From: Cristatella mucedo
Lineage: Eukaryota > Bryozoa > Phylactolaemata > Cristatellidae
Reading direction: 5' to 3'
DNA length: 64,000 nt
NCBI GenBank assembly: GCA_009760855.2
Contig: WPIO01000022.1
Span: 5,032,001-5,096,000 of the forward strand
The notes below the pieces were generated by a model. The model did no database searches. It was not told where the DNA came from and saw nothing but the letters and a program-made list of their open reading frames with translations. This document shows positions 46,096 through 56,844 of the stretch, piece after piece; within the stretch, counting starts at the first letter, position 1, and the number at the start of each line of letters is the position of its first letter. A program made the position numbers and the translations under genes.

Positions 46096-47554
46096 CGACA
46101 TGCGTATAAAGCTATAAGGTATATATATATATACAATATAATACAACTTACTGCCATCCATGAGAACTGAAAAGAAATTTTCACTAGCAGCTCCATCCCC
46201 CGCGTGACGTGGCAATAAATAAAACGATCGACGTAGCCAGTCGTAGTCCGTCGCTAGTGACTACGCCCACATGTCGGACCGACGGATTTGACCATCAGGT
46301 ACGGCCGAAATGCGAGCGGGTACCCACGGGCTAGACGCGGCACTTCTGGCTGCCAGTTCATAGGTCAGGTAGAAGCGAAAGCGCGTAAGCCACTAAGCAC
46401 AAGCTGGACGCTGCTGCCTCGTGGCCAGGGTCCTGCTAGCTGTGGGTAGCTCGGTTGATGCTCGACTCCCTGACGGCTGCAGGCACTGTAGTCTTTGCCT
46501 CTTTCCGCTGCTCGATCGGTCGATAGCAGCGAAGACGTACCCTACCCCACCCTGGCTCCGCTACCCCGTCCCCTACCCTGCGCTCCGGCAACTCGCAGCG
46601 TACGCAGGGGACATCGATCGCAATTGCCTGCACGCGGCGTCTTGCGTCGCGCTTGGCTACGCGTATATTCCGCCGCGCGACGCTTTGAATTCGTTTGTTA
46701 CCGCGCGGTAGCGCTTGAGCTGATGGCCTCGGCCGTCTGAGCAGCGTTCTGCGACGGGACTGGGGACGCGTTCCTGGAAGGGGGCGGTAGGGAAGCATCC
46801 AAGCCAGGTCGATGTTATTATGACCGCACGACCCTTGCTAGTTCAGGTAGCGGCTCAGCGCATGCTGTGAGAACAGACCGCACGCTCTCAATACGCCAAG
46901 CGGTGCTGTCGCAGTGCTTAATATCGTGCAGGCAGCATTAGCAGCAACAGCGTATCAGGAAAAGCGCAAAGCTTTGCCTGCACATTAAGGCCGATGCAGC
47001 AGGTAGCTTACAAGCTAACATACTCGCTCATACGCTTACAGCAGCTTAAGCTCAGCTATTTATTTCGACGATTTTCGTATACAGCGTTTTGATTGTCACG
47101 AGTTTTAATCGCACGTTCTCCTCTTCGGACTCGGCGGTGGCTTGCCGAACGACGACGAGGTCGCCTTCACCTGCGCAGGGAATTCCGCCGCACCCGCCGC
47201 GTCGCAGCTGCTGGCACTAGCAGCGCCGGAGCACGTCATCCGGAAGAGTCTTTGATGACACAGCGGCTCGAAAAGAGCACCGAGGCAGCTGTCGCAGATT
47301 CAGAATACGGTCATGCTTGGCTCTGACCATCGGCATCGCCGACCCAATGCAGCGGCACAGCACAGCACGCGAGGCAAAAGATTCCTATCGCTTTGGGCAG
47401 AGGCGGCGCGCTGTGGACAGGATCGATTCAAAGCGGCGGCCGAGTGCACGCGCGGGCAGCAAGTTAAAGCACGATGGACGAAACTTTGAAAGGCACGAGT
47501 TCGATCCCTGTCTAAGGATTGGAACTATCTATTCGGTCTCTTGCTCAGCTACCT
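46096..47554. other. Unassigned, partly GC-rich stretch
   Basis: No domain was recognised. Near 47462-47535 a short tRNA-like box B (CACGAGTTCGATCCCTG) precedes the next L2-A copy. Confidence 0.4.
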
Positions 47555-47943
47555 AATAATAATAATAATAATGCACTTGGTAAAGCGCCTTCTGAGAACT
47601 CAATCTCTCTCTAGGCGCTTTACATTTGCTGCTAAGGGAAATGCAATCGATTGGTGAGTAATATCATGCTTGATAGACAAACAAAATGAATAACATGGTT
47701 AGGGGTGACATGCACAGGGTCAGCGTGCAAGTGCGGTTAGTGGCAGCATGCACAGTGTCAGCACGCGCAAGCACATCAAGGACGAATCGCAGGGACCCAC
47801 TAAATGCTGTCCTAAAAAGGTGTTTTAAGTTCTTTTTAAATGCGGTCAAGTCGGGGGATGTTCTGACGCAAGTCGGGAGGGAGTTCCAGGCTTTGGGAGC
47901 ATACGAACTGAATGCACGGTCTCCAAAGGATTTGAGGTTTGTA
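47555..47943 (-). mobile_element. L2-A LINE 3' end (well preserved)
   Basis: The minus strand encodes NLKSFGDRAFSSYAPKAWNS, LPTCVRTSPDLTAFKKNLKH and LFRTAFSGSLRFVLDVLARA. The 3' UTR (CATGTCACCCCTAACCATGT) and the terminal TAAAGCGCCTAGAGAGAGAT, TGAGTTCTCAGAAGGCGC and (ATT)n at 47555-47570 follow. It is a useful reference copy for the family. Confidence 0.92.
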
Positions 47944-48580
47944 CTATTGTCTCCCAACTTCTGCCTAGGCTGGACTACTGTAATTCAGTTTTGCTGGGCT
48001 AACTAAAAAAAAAACCCATCAAGTCTCTGCAGCTGGTGGTGAATATGTCTGCAAAGTAAGTCAACTAATCCCAGAGATTAAGCCAAACTTCTCCTGTGCT
48101 CAAAGAGCAACTGCGGCTCCCTGGTTAATCATAAATGAATATAGAGCAAACTGCTTACTGTGACCAGCTAGGCTCCTGCCACGTGCTCGGCTCCTTTATC
48201 CATAGCTGAGCTGCTGCACCAGTTTCAGCATCCTCGCACCCTCGGGTCTTCTATGGACAATATACTAGCTGTGCCCCTTTCTTGCTTAAAGGCTACTGGG
48301 AATAACAGCTTTTTCTCTACAGGTCATATGTCAAACTCACATCCGCAAATCTTACCCGACGATAACTCCTCTCCCACTGCCGCCGACAGTGGGACATCCT
48401 CTTCAGCTACTAAGCTGCTACCTCCACGCTACTCACTTCCCCGACTGCTTCCCTGACACCGCTACGGTTTCCACTTTCTGCTTGTTTCGTGAAACGGCTG
48501 CAGTATGGGCACCGAAAGCCGCTTAGGCTTTGAGTGCGACATAGAAAACTCCTGAGTAACGTCCACTGTATCCATGTAGA
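47944..48580 (+). pseudogene. L2-B LINE C-terminal fragment
   Basis: Opposite in orientation to the adjoining L2-A, the plus strand encodes degraded 'LVLSRLDYCNSVLLG' and 'ELLHQFQHPRTLGSSMDN', then 'AVPLSCLKATGNNSFFSTG', and 'LPDDNSSPTAADSGTSSSAT', ending near 'RLGFECDIENS'. All are counterparts of the L2-B copy at 56843-58865. The terminal tail is missing. Confidence 0.78.
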
Positions 48581-49209
48581 TTAACGGAGTTTTAGACGGA
48601 GACTTGTGACGTTGCATTACTACAAAGTGCGTTTTTGATAACCAACTATTAGGCTTCATTTTGGGCTACGTATGTACATATATTAGTTATCGTATGTATA
48701 TACACAAGTATTAAACAAGTTTAGGGAATTTTTTGCTACTCACGTTTGAAATAATTCTTAACAGACTTGGCAAGTTTATATTTATTTATTCATACAATAT
48801 TTAGAATTCGCGATTTCATTTCGAGATCGTGCGCTGTGCCTACGAAATGCGGATGCTGTAGATCATCGAATACTCTGTTCCATAAGTAGCCACAGCACGA
48901 TTCTCCTTATCCGGTGCCATTGGGAAACTTGCTTTTTAATTTCTTATAATTCTGTCGTGATGATAATCCAAATGATCCTCCTAGTAGATACACGCGGTCG
49001 CATGCCATGTCATCTTATAGACCAAACTTTTGCGAACTTCCAGATCCAGATTCAGACATTATGGCTTTTCACTTGCTCACCATTTTCAGTTGGTTAATTC
49101 CTTTATTAATCCGCGTGCTTCAGTGCTGCTGGTCGGCAGCGAATTTTCACTATCTGACTCGTCAATCTCACGCGTTAGAAGTCCATTCGCACTAGTTAAA
49201 GGTACTTCA
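48581..49209. other. Unassigned stretch
   Basis: No gene or repeat was recognised. Confidence 0.4.
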
Positions 49210-50745
49210 GCCCCGCAGTAAGGTCTGACTACTTTCAGCTACATAGCATTGCTCAAAAATGGGTCTTGCTTGTACAGAGAGACGACATCAAAACTGGTCC
49301 ATGCATTTTCGAGGTCTCGACTCGACTAATACGACTCACTGCTTGCCGGTCTACCGGCCTGTGCAATCAGGTGCTGACAATTTGTGCAAAACTCTGCAGC
49401 TAGGCTTGTCTGTCGTGAGCATTGCAGTTGCCGCATCATACCATTTCTCGCTGATCTGCACTGGCTACCAGTCAAGCAACGGCTCGACTTCAAGGTTTGG
49501 TCGCTCACTTTTTTAAGTATCTTCATTCTTTGGCTCCAGCCTATCTATCAGATCTACTCCTTCAGAAGGCCAAGCATCGTACCCCCCTTTTCGAAATCTA
49601 ACTGTTTATCTATACCTCGTACAAACCTCAAATCCTTTGGAGACCGTGCCTTTAATACTAATAGTACTCCACTTGATAAAGCACCATCAGAGAACTCAGT
49701 CTCTTTCTAGGTGCTTTACATTTGCTGCAAAGGAAACGCGGTCGAATGGTGAGTGGTATCATGCTTGATAAACAACAATAATGACATGGTTAGGGCTTAC
49801 ATGCACGGGGCCAGCATACAAGAGTGGTTAGTGGCAGTATGCACAGTGTCAGCACGCATAAGCACATAAAAGGACGAACCACAGGGACCCACTAAATGCT
49901 GCAATAAATATATTTGTTTTTGGTTTCTTTTTAAATGTGGTCAAGTCAGGGAATGTTGTGCCACAAGTCGGGAGTGAGTTCCAGGCTTTGGGAGCACACG
50001 AACTAAATGCACAGTCTCCAAAGGATTTGAGATTTGTACGAGGTATTGGTAAGCAGTTAGATTCCGAAAAGCGGGTGGCACTATGCTTGGCCTGGTGGGG
50101 GTAGATCTGATAGATAGGCTGGAGCCAACGAATGCAGAGACCTAAAAGTGAGCGACAAAACGTTGAAGTCGAGGCGTTGCTTGACTGGTAGTCACTGCAG
50201 GTCGGCGAAAAGGCGAGAAGTGATGTGATGTGATGTGGCAACTGCGACGCTCACGACAGAAAGCCTAGCTGCAGAGTTTTGCACCATCTGTAAGCGCCTG
50301 ATTGCACATGTTTGTAGGCAAGCAAGCAGTGAGTTACAGAAGTCAAGAAGACGGGATGTCCCAAATGCATGGACCAACTTAGATGTGGTATCCCTGTCTA
50401 AATAAGCCCGAATTTTTGCAATGTTATGTTGCTGAGCCCTTAGTTAGTATGCTCTCAAAGCCTGGAACTCACTCCCGATTGACGTCAAAATATCTTCTGA
50501 CTTGACGATATTCAAAAAGAAGCTAAAAACCTACCTATTTATGACAGCATTTAATGGGTCCTTGTGATTCTTGCTTTGTGTGCTTACATGTGTGCTGGTA
50601 CTGTGCATGTCACCTCTAACCATGCTATGCTTGTTGACATTGTGCATGCTACCACTAACTATATGATCATGCTTCCCGGTCAGCATATGTAAAGTACCTA
50701 GAAAGAGAATAAGTTCTCCGAGGAAGCTTTACAAATATTATAATT
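49210..50745 (+). mobile_element. L2-A LINE 3' half, interrupted by a second L2-A
   Basis: The plus-strand copy comprises 49210-49654 and 50439-50745. The first part encodes the region from 'YFQLHSIAQKWVLLVQRDDI' to 'NLKSFGDRAF'. The second resumes in 'APKAWNSLP'-equivalent sequence (SMLSKPGTHSRLTSKY in another frame), continues through the 3' UTR (CACCTCTAACCATGCTATGC) and ends with TAAAGTACCTAGAAAGAGAA and an ATT-type tail. The gap is filled by the minus-strand insert 49655-50438. Confidence 0.85.
49655..50438 (-). mobile_element. Younger L2-A insertion inside a + strand L2-A
   Basis: The minus strand runs from the block for CLDRDTTSKLVHAFGTSRLL, through 'HITSLLAFSPTCSDYQSSNAS', 'NLKSFGDCAFSSCAPKAWNS' and the 3' UTR to TAAAGCACCTAGAAAGAGAC, TGAGTTCTCTGATGGTGC and a corrupted ATT-like tail. 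GTGCCTTTA on the left and GAGCCCTTA on the right resemble a 9-bp target duplication with two differences. Confidence 0.85.
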
Positions 50746-51214
50746 ATTATTCTTTTTATTATTGGTATTAGGACTCCTCTGTATTAATGACCTTTTCTGG
50801 ATCATTTTTTTAGTTTCTTATTGGTTCCCATCGTGCAAGTTATACTCTCTTCTCAGACAATAGCTTGTACTGGAAATATATGGCATATGTTTTTACCTTC
50901 TTGTTTGTTTTGGGACTTACTTGAGCGTGAGAAGACTTGTCTACTTTGTCAGATGATTCACAAAGGAACATACTTAATTAGAACAAGTCGAATATGAAAG
51001 TTGGTGTTATTAGCAACCTAATTTTAGCACCAGATACGAAAAAGAACTACTAAAAGCTGCATTTTGCAATATATGCCTGTTATCATTCTTAAATTCTGTT
51101 GTGGTACTGTGAATCCACTGATGGACCGCATTGCCATGTCACTAAGCTGCTAGCTATTCGGTTTTTGCGAGCTTTAATAGATAAGCACCAAAGTTTGAAT
51201 GAACCTATCAATAA
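50746..51214. other. Unassigned stretch
   Basis: No feature was recognised; it could be an intron if the candidate exon ending at 51421 is real. Confidence 0.35.
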
Positions 51215-51421
51215 AATAGGTTCGTATATGTACCTAAGCTTTCAATGGAGCTTCTAAAATGCTATAACCATCTCAGTCATATCGTTATGCTGGAGAGAGA
51301 AAAGATGCTTGTCAAGCTCAGGAGCCGAATCAGCCACTTGCAAAAGCTGGAGACCAAAGTAGCTGGACGTCTCAGTTTTAGCAGGTCATCCTTCACAGAC
51401 AAGCTTGAAAAGTGGCAATAA
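51215..51421 (+). CDS. Candidate terminal exon, coiled-coil-like, unrecognised
   Basis: A stop-free plus-strand frame from 51215 contains an ATG at 51245 and ends at TAA 51419-51421. It encodes MELLKCYNHLSHIVMLEREK, MLVKLRSRISHLQKLETKVA and GRLSFSRSSFTDKLEKWQ, rich in charged and Leu residues as in a coiled coil. A canonical AATAAA (51417-51422) overlaps the stop codon, and the Tigger element begins 12 bases later. I do not recognise the family and no strong acceptor is seen, so it may be a chance frame or a gene fragment. Confidence 0.25.
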   Translation, partial: NRFVYVPKLSMELLKCYNHLSHIVMLEREKMLVKLRSRISHLQKLETKVAGRLSFSRSSFTDKLEKWQ

Positions 51422-51550
51422 AGATTTGGCTTTCCAGTACAATGGTGCCCTGACTTACGAGTTTAATTCGTTACGTAACCGAGCTCAATGCTCAAATTAC
51501 TCGTATGTCAAATCAATTTTCCCCATTGAAATGAATTGAAGTGTTTTCAA

Positions 51551-51742
51551 TTAATTTTAATTTTATTTTATTTTATCATTTTATTTTTTTAATTTTATTG
51601 TATTATTATATTTATTTATTTATATTATATTTTTTATATTTATTATTTATATTTATATATTTTATTTATTTATTTTTTTATTTTTATTTTTTTATTTTAT
51701 TTATTATTTAATTTAATTTAATTTTTAATTTTAATTAATTTA
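51551..51742. repeat. AT-only low-complexity tract
   Basis: Almost 190 bases of A and T in ATTTT/ATTT-type units, within the 3' region of the large Tigger element. Confidence 0.9.
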
Positions 51743-51891
51743 TCCGTTCTATACCCGCCGCGATTTGTTGTCTGTCACGTGTTTTTAAATTAAAAAATAC
51801 ACTTATAAACAATGAATGTTGTATGAAAACACAGTAGAATAAAATGTACAGTAATACAATGGTTTTGTTACGTATAATGTACAGTCATCCA

Positions 51892-52553
51892 TCGCTACTT
51901 CGCACTTCGACTTTCGCGGGTTCACTCTATCGCTTTTTTTGAATACGTGTACATCCTTTAAAAAATTGACCGAAATAGTGGAAATGATACAACGCTCGCT
52001 CGTTCGTCTGGATCAATCATACACCCATATATTACAATTAAAATTAAAATTACTGTACTTTTTGGAACGCGGAAGGAGACGATGACGCACCTGTTGAAGA
52101 TATTGCACCACCTGAAGACTCTCCTACTGAAGTCGGGCCTTCAGAGGAGCAGTAACCTTGCTCTTCTTTGCTGTGCTGTACATCTCGTCATCTTAACCGC
52201 TTCATCACCAAACGCACTTATTTCATAGCTTGGTGTTTGTGCGTAAGAATTGTGTGCTTGCAATTAAATGTAAAATAATAACCATACAATTTTTGTAACG
52301 TCTAATGTCTTATTTTCTCTTATTTTGTCTAAAATATTTTGTAATACGAATGTAATGGTGACTAAAGGGGTGTTATTTCATGTCCGGAGGCCTCTAATAA
52401 TTTTAAAAACCGTATTTAGTGGGTCATAAACAGATATTCTGTGCTCTAACTACGAACATATTTGATTTGTAAATAAAGAATCTTACTTCGCGGAAATTCA
52501 CCTATCGCGGTAGAGTCTGGAACGGATTAACCGCAATAAACGAGGGTCGACTG
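51892..52553 (+). mobile_element. Short internally deleted Tigger element (662 bp)
   Basis: Starts CAGTCATCCATCGCTACTTC and ends ACCGCAATAAACGAGGGTCG ACTG split as its inverted counterpart, with TA immediately before the left end. Near the middle a plus-strand frame (52081-52155) encodes DDAPVEDIAPPEDSPTEVGP SEEQ-stop, an acidic C-terminus typical of Tigger transposases. The rest of the gene is deleted. It differs in its termini from the surrounding Tigger and so belongs to another subfamily. Confidence 0.85.
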
Positions 52554-52634
52554 TGCAGCATTTACCTTGGAGATCAGATGACATGAAGATGCTGAAGAAG
52601 TTGAAGGAAAAAGGCTGAAATGAATAACTGAATT

Positions 52635-54421
52635 TTATTCGCTGATTCTCGCCCTTTTCACCGCGCTTTCCTCACTTTCAACTGCTGAGGTTTTTGATAC
52701 AAGTCTGTCCAATGAAGTCTGCTTCATCCTCCTATCAATCAGAATGTTTCTGAAATGAGTTAGACAAATGCCATTAATTAGCTTCGTCATACACCCAGAT
52801 GCAGCTTTTTCTGGGTGTTTCTTTTAAATAAAGTCTGAAAATTTCTCCCACATTCACAGCATTTCCTTTATCTCACCGGTAGAGATAAAATGGCCACACC
52901 CGCGTCACCTATTTTCTGAAAACCTACTTGTGCTGCTGCATCCGTATCTCTTTTAGAATCCTCGGAGTGCTCCTCGATGAGCTCGTTGATGTCAAGTTCT
53001 CCCGTGCCCAGGCTCGCGGAGGGATACAATGCCGAGGGATACAATCTCTCCCCCCCCCACCACTGCCGCTTCTGGTTCGAGTCTTTCAAGGTCAGTTTAA
53101 GACACAACCTCAAGCCGCAGCTTCTTCCACGCAGAGGCCCGGGTCTTCTTTGTAACACTCTCCCAGGCCATATAAATAATTCTGAGGCGCATCGCAATGT
53201 CACAGCTGTCCTCCACGACTCTCGAAAGGTGATGTTTACGGACTCCGACACCTCGAAGCAGCAGCGGAGCAGGTGCTTGATGAAGAGATTATTGAAACTG
53301 GAAATCATCCACTGGTGCACGGGCTGCATAGTAGGAGTTGCGTTCGGTAGAAGGTAGAGAACCCGTGTTAGCTTAATTCTTATAGGATGCAATTTCCGAG
53401 GTTAGGTGAGTGACCAGGCGCATAATCCAGGACGAGAAGGACTTGCTGGGCTAGCTAGCTGCTTTTCGGGGATGTTTCTTAGCGTCAGGACCGTCAAGTT
53501 TTCCCAACGATAAACGAGCGGCCGCCTAATCTTGCAATCGCCGCTCGCGATTGGCGCACACAGCGATAGGGCGAGGCCTATGAGCCGCGATGGCACACTA
53601 GGTAAGGCGGTTGCTTTTCGCGACCTCGGTCTCGAGGTCGTGGGTTCGATTCCTGCAGTGGGCGATTCTTTATTGCCACTGCAAGCGGTGGTGATAGCCG
53701 TAAAGGCTCTTCTGTCGCTGTGCAAAAAGAGGCTGCTTAATCAGCTAGGATTTATTTGATTTATTATTATCCTTCGTGGACTTGAGGTCTGGCATCCTCT
53801 TCTCCTCTGTCATTTTTAGTCCTCCACAGCATCTTCTTCCAGGAGAGTCCTATCTCGGCACACTTAAAAAGACTTGCTGGGGATTTATTCCTCTGTTACT
53901 ATTATTCCAGCAAAGGTTTTGAGGTAATCCTCAGCTGCCTTCGTATCCACGCTCGCTGCGTCACTGTGCCTGACGACGGAGTGAATGCCGATCCTCTTTT
54001 TAATATTCTCGAACCAGCCACGACTGGCATCAGCCTGCTTGCCCCGTCAGTTGAAGTACGTGGGGTCTGCCGCAGTAAATCAATGTAAATAGCTAGTGCC
54101 TTCTCGAAGATTATAGCCTCCTTCACGGTGTCTCCTGCGAGCTGTTTTTTCGCCAACCACACCATCAGTAGCTTCTTCATATTTTCACGGATAAATGTCT
54201 GCTGTTTAGAAATTACTTTAAGGCTCTTGGCTGGCGTTGTAGCCATCGATCAACTCCGTCTGCTTCAATAAGGCACAGATCGTAGAGGTGCTATGCTCGC
54301 ACTGCTTCGCGAAGTCGACTACATGCACAGCTCGGTCATGCGCATCCGGTAATTTCTTTCTTTAGTTGAATGCACATCAATCCTCAGAGCTGTCCTTAGC
54401 ACTCACCTCATTCGGATCCAT
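52635..54421 (-). pseudogene. Tigger/pogo transposase pseudogene
   Basis: Reading the minus strand from ATG 54419-54421: a psq-type helix-turn-helix remnant (FAKQCEHSTSTICALLKQTE), then the CENP-B HTH part (RENMKKLLMVWLAKKQLAGD, then TVKEAIIFEKALAIYIDLLR). The DDE domain begins with CAEIGLSWKKM, where the first catalytic Asp of CDETGLFWKKM is Ala. It continues with a C-terminal half of the PLLVY-SENP block, VLLVLDYAPGH (second Asp intact), LLPNATPTMQPVHQ (third Asp of MDQ is His), DINELIEEHSED, and a C-terminus CMTKLINGICLTHFRNIL to VKRARISE-stop at 52635. Several frameshifts, a stop and the SINE-1 insertion break it. Two of three catalytic residues are lost. Confidence 0.9.
53584..53770 (+). 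mobile_element. SINE-1 copy inside Tigger transposase (best preserved)
   Basis: GCCGCGATGGCACACTAGGT, AAGGCGGTTGCTTTTCGCGA, CCTCGGTCTCGAGGTCGTGG, GTTCGATTCCTGCAGTGGGC, TTTATTGCCACTGCAAGCGG, TGGTGATAGCCGTAAAGGCT, CTTCTGTCGCTGTGCAAAAA, GAGGCTGCTTAATCAGCTAG and a TTTATT-rich tail. This is the clearest family reference. It separates transposase codons for PDLKSTK from those for RLALSLCA. Confidence 0.93.
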
Positions 54422-54690
54422 GGCTCGGAAAAAAAGCTTTGAAAAGTGACTACAAGCACAAGCGTAAGCGAAACGCGGATGCTTCCGCTGGCTGCGAGCC
54501 TACAGCTTAAAGGTAAACGAGTGGGATGCTGGGCGGATGTTGGAGCGTTCGCGGCGACGTTCGCTGCTCCAACTATTGGTGGGATATCTGAAGCTGGCTA
54601 GTAATCCATGTTATAGCTCTCTACTCAAAGCGAAAATCGGCCTTGGGGAGACGGCTCGGATAGCTCTCGAAAACCTCGTTAGTTGGGACA

Positions 54691-55729
54691 CATGCGTAAG
54701 GTCAAATCGCCACTGATTCATCAGCCGCTTCGCTGCATGCTGCTGCAGTTCTTGAGCATCTAAGGCATGTTCTGCACAAAGCCATGACCTTAGCAGGCAG
54801 TCGGTAGTGTGTTTTGAAAATTAACTTCAACTAAAGCGTAATATTTGGCGTAGGTTCGCGAAAAATGAGGCCAGCGACAAATATGTTTCTTCTTCTTGGC
54901 CATCTCTCGTCGCAGCGGCTTTAGTTCATGTTCTCTTGTTCGAAATAAAGAAGACAGCTCAAGCATAAAGAAAGTCCAACTGTCATTTGGCTCTCGCTCA
55001 CAGTGGAAATTGAAATGGAAAGAGAAAAAATGATTCACTACACCATGATGGTTAGTCTTGATACAGCCGATCTGCCACAATAACAGCCAATAAATCGCAC
55101 TGATGTGTTGTGATGTTACTCTAGAATTTTGCATAAAGTTGAAAAGTCGGATCAATCTTGATTTGTTTATTTTTCAGGTTGCCTAGTGCTGACAAGTTGG
55201 ATGGACCACGAGTGCTCCCTCTGACATCTAAAATAAGTAAAAAAGAATCCTCAAAGAACACATGTCAAGTACAGATCGTGCAGTTCTTACTTAAAAATTG
55301 CGATGCATCTTTTTTTAATTTTGTTAAAATTATAATATACTACCTCTACTATTTTTAAAAGTATGTAATCAAGAAAATAATAAGAAAAACAATTTACAAA
55401 TTAAAGATGTTTCACTGAGACTATACTTATTTAATGATAGGCAAATCATCATTCATAATAATGTAATTAATTTGTGGGTAATTAATTTGGAAAATTAAAA
55501 CTATTCGTATGAGCTGCGATATAACTGTGATGAATCTGAATGATTGGCTAAGACGATGCTGAGGCTGAGGCTAAGACTGTCCCGCAGCTTTACCTTTTAT
55601 CTGTTCCGCTGAGATGTAATCTATATTGCATTTACGAGCCATTATTGAATGATTCAATGCGAAACTGATTGTTCAATTTGAACTATGAGATGTAATATTT
55701 TGGCTTCACATGTTAGTTTATACTAACAG
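54691..55729. other. Unassigned stretch
   Basis: No domain or repeat was recognised. The open frames at 54790-55155 (-) and 55158-55358 (+) show no family signature. Confidence 0.4.
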
Positions 55730-56193
55730 CAATAATAATATTAATATACTTGATAAAAAGCCCCCAGATAACTCAATCTCTTTCTAGGCGCTTTACATTT
55801 GCTGCAAAGGAAACACGATCGAATGGTGAGTGGTATCCTACTTGATAAACAGCAAGAATAACATGGTTAGGGGTTACATGCACAGGGTCAGCATTCAAGT
55901 GTGGTTAATGGCAATATGCACAGTGCCAGCACGCATAATCACTTAAAGAATGAACCACAGGGACCCACTAAATGCTTTCATAAATAGGTGCTTTTTCAAT
56001 TTCTTTTTAAATTTGGTCAAGTCAGAGGATGTCGTGACGGGAGTCGGTAGTGAGTTCCAGGCTTTGGAAGCATTCGAACAAAAGGCACGGTCTCCAAAGG
56101 CTTTGAGGTTTGTAAAAGGTATAGATAAACAGCTAGATTCCGAAAAGCGGGTGGTACAATACTTCGCCTGGTAAGGCAGTAGATCTGATAGGT
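55730..56193 (-). mobile_element. L2-A LINE 3' end, copy 1 of a head-to-tail pair
   Basis: The minus strand reads YLSDLLPYQAKYCTTRFSES, NLKAFGDRAFCSNASKAWNS, LPTPVTTSSDLTKFKKKLKK and HLFMKAFSGSLWFIL, followed by the 3' UTR and the tail TAAAGCGCCTAGAAAGAGAT with (ATT)n at about 55730-55745. Confidence 0.9.
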
Positions 56194-56844
56194 AATAATA
56201 ATAATAATAATAATACACTTGATGAAGCGCCCTCAGAGAACTTAATCTCTTTCTAGGCGCTTTATATTTGCTGCAAAGGGAAATGCAATTGAATGGCAAG
56301 TAAAATCATGCTTGAAAAAAAACACGATGAATAATACGGTTAGGGGTGACATGCACAGGGTCAGCATGCAAATGTGGTTAGTGGCAGCATGCACAGTGTC
56401 AGCACGCTTAAGCTCATCAAGGAAGAGTCGCAGGGACCCACTATATGCTGTCCTAAATAGGTGTGTTTTTTAAGTTCCTTTTAAATGTGGTCAGGTCAGG
56501 GGATGTTCTGGCGCAGGTCGGGAGATTGTTCCAGGCTTTGGGAGCATACGAACTAAATGCATGGTCTCCAAAGGATTTAAGGTTTGTACGAGGTATTTCT
56601 AGACTGTTGGATTCCGAAAAGCGGGTGGTACGATGCTTGGCCTGATGGGGGAGTATCTCGGAGAGATAGGTTGGAGCCATAGAATGAATAGACCTAAAAG
56701 TGAGCGACAAAACCTTGAAGTCAATCCGTTGCTTGACTGGTAGCCAGTGCATGTCTGCGAGAAGTGGAGTAATGTGGCAACTGCGACGCTCACGACAGAC
56801 AAGCATAGCTGCAGAGTTTTGCACCAGCTGCAATCGCCTGATGT
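56194..56844 (-). mobile_element. L2-A LINE 3' end, copy 2, directly adjoining copy 1
   Basis: The minus strand encodes RRLQLVQNSAAMLVCRERRS, CHITPLLADMHWLPVKQRID, FKVLSLTFRSIHSMAPTYLS, EILPHQAKHRTTRFSESNSL and NLKSFGDHAFSSYAPKAWNN, in one open frame of about 138 codons, then a full 3' UTR and a seven-unit (ATT)n tail at 56194-56214. Its tail abuts the truncated 5' end of copy 1. It is the least damaged C-terminal coding segment of L2-A here. Confidence 0.92.

Larger units (their letters stand above)
51434..54690 (-). mobile_element. Tigger/pogo DNA transposon with nested insertions
   Basis: The left end CAGTACAATGGTGCCCTGAC, TTACGAGTTTAATTCGTTAC, and AAATCAATTTTCCCCATTGA is a typical Tigger terminal inverted repeat. 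A diverged counterpart (CTCGTTAGTTGGGACAC) lies at about 54670-54690, so the right boundary is approximate. The interior carries a pogo-type transposase pseudogene on the minus strand, a shorter Tigger element (51892-52553) and a SINE-1 (53584-53770). This gives the order: large Tigger first, later inserts second. Confidence 0.8.

Noticed and set aside
47462-47540. Box B-like GAGTTCGATCCCTG before an L2-A copy
   Set aside because: No clear box A or cloverleaf, and the adjoining L2-A is in the opposite orientation, so it does not fit a SINE-2 structure.
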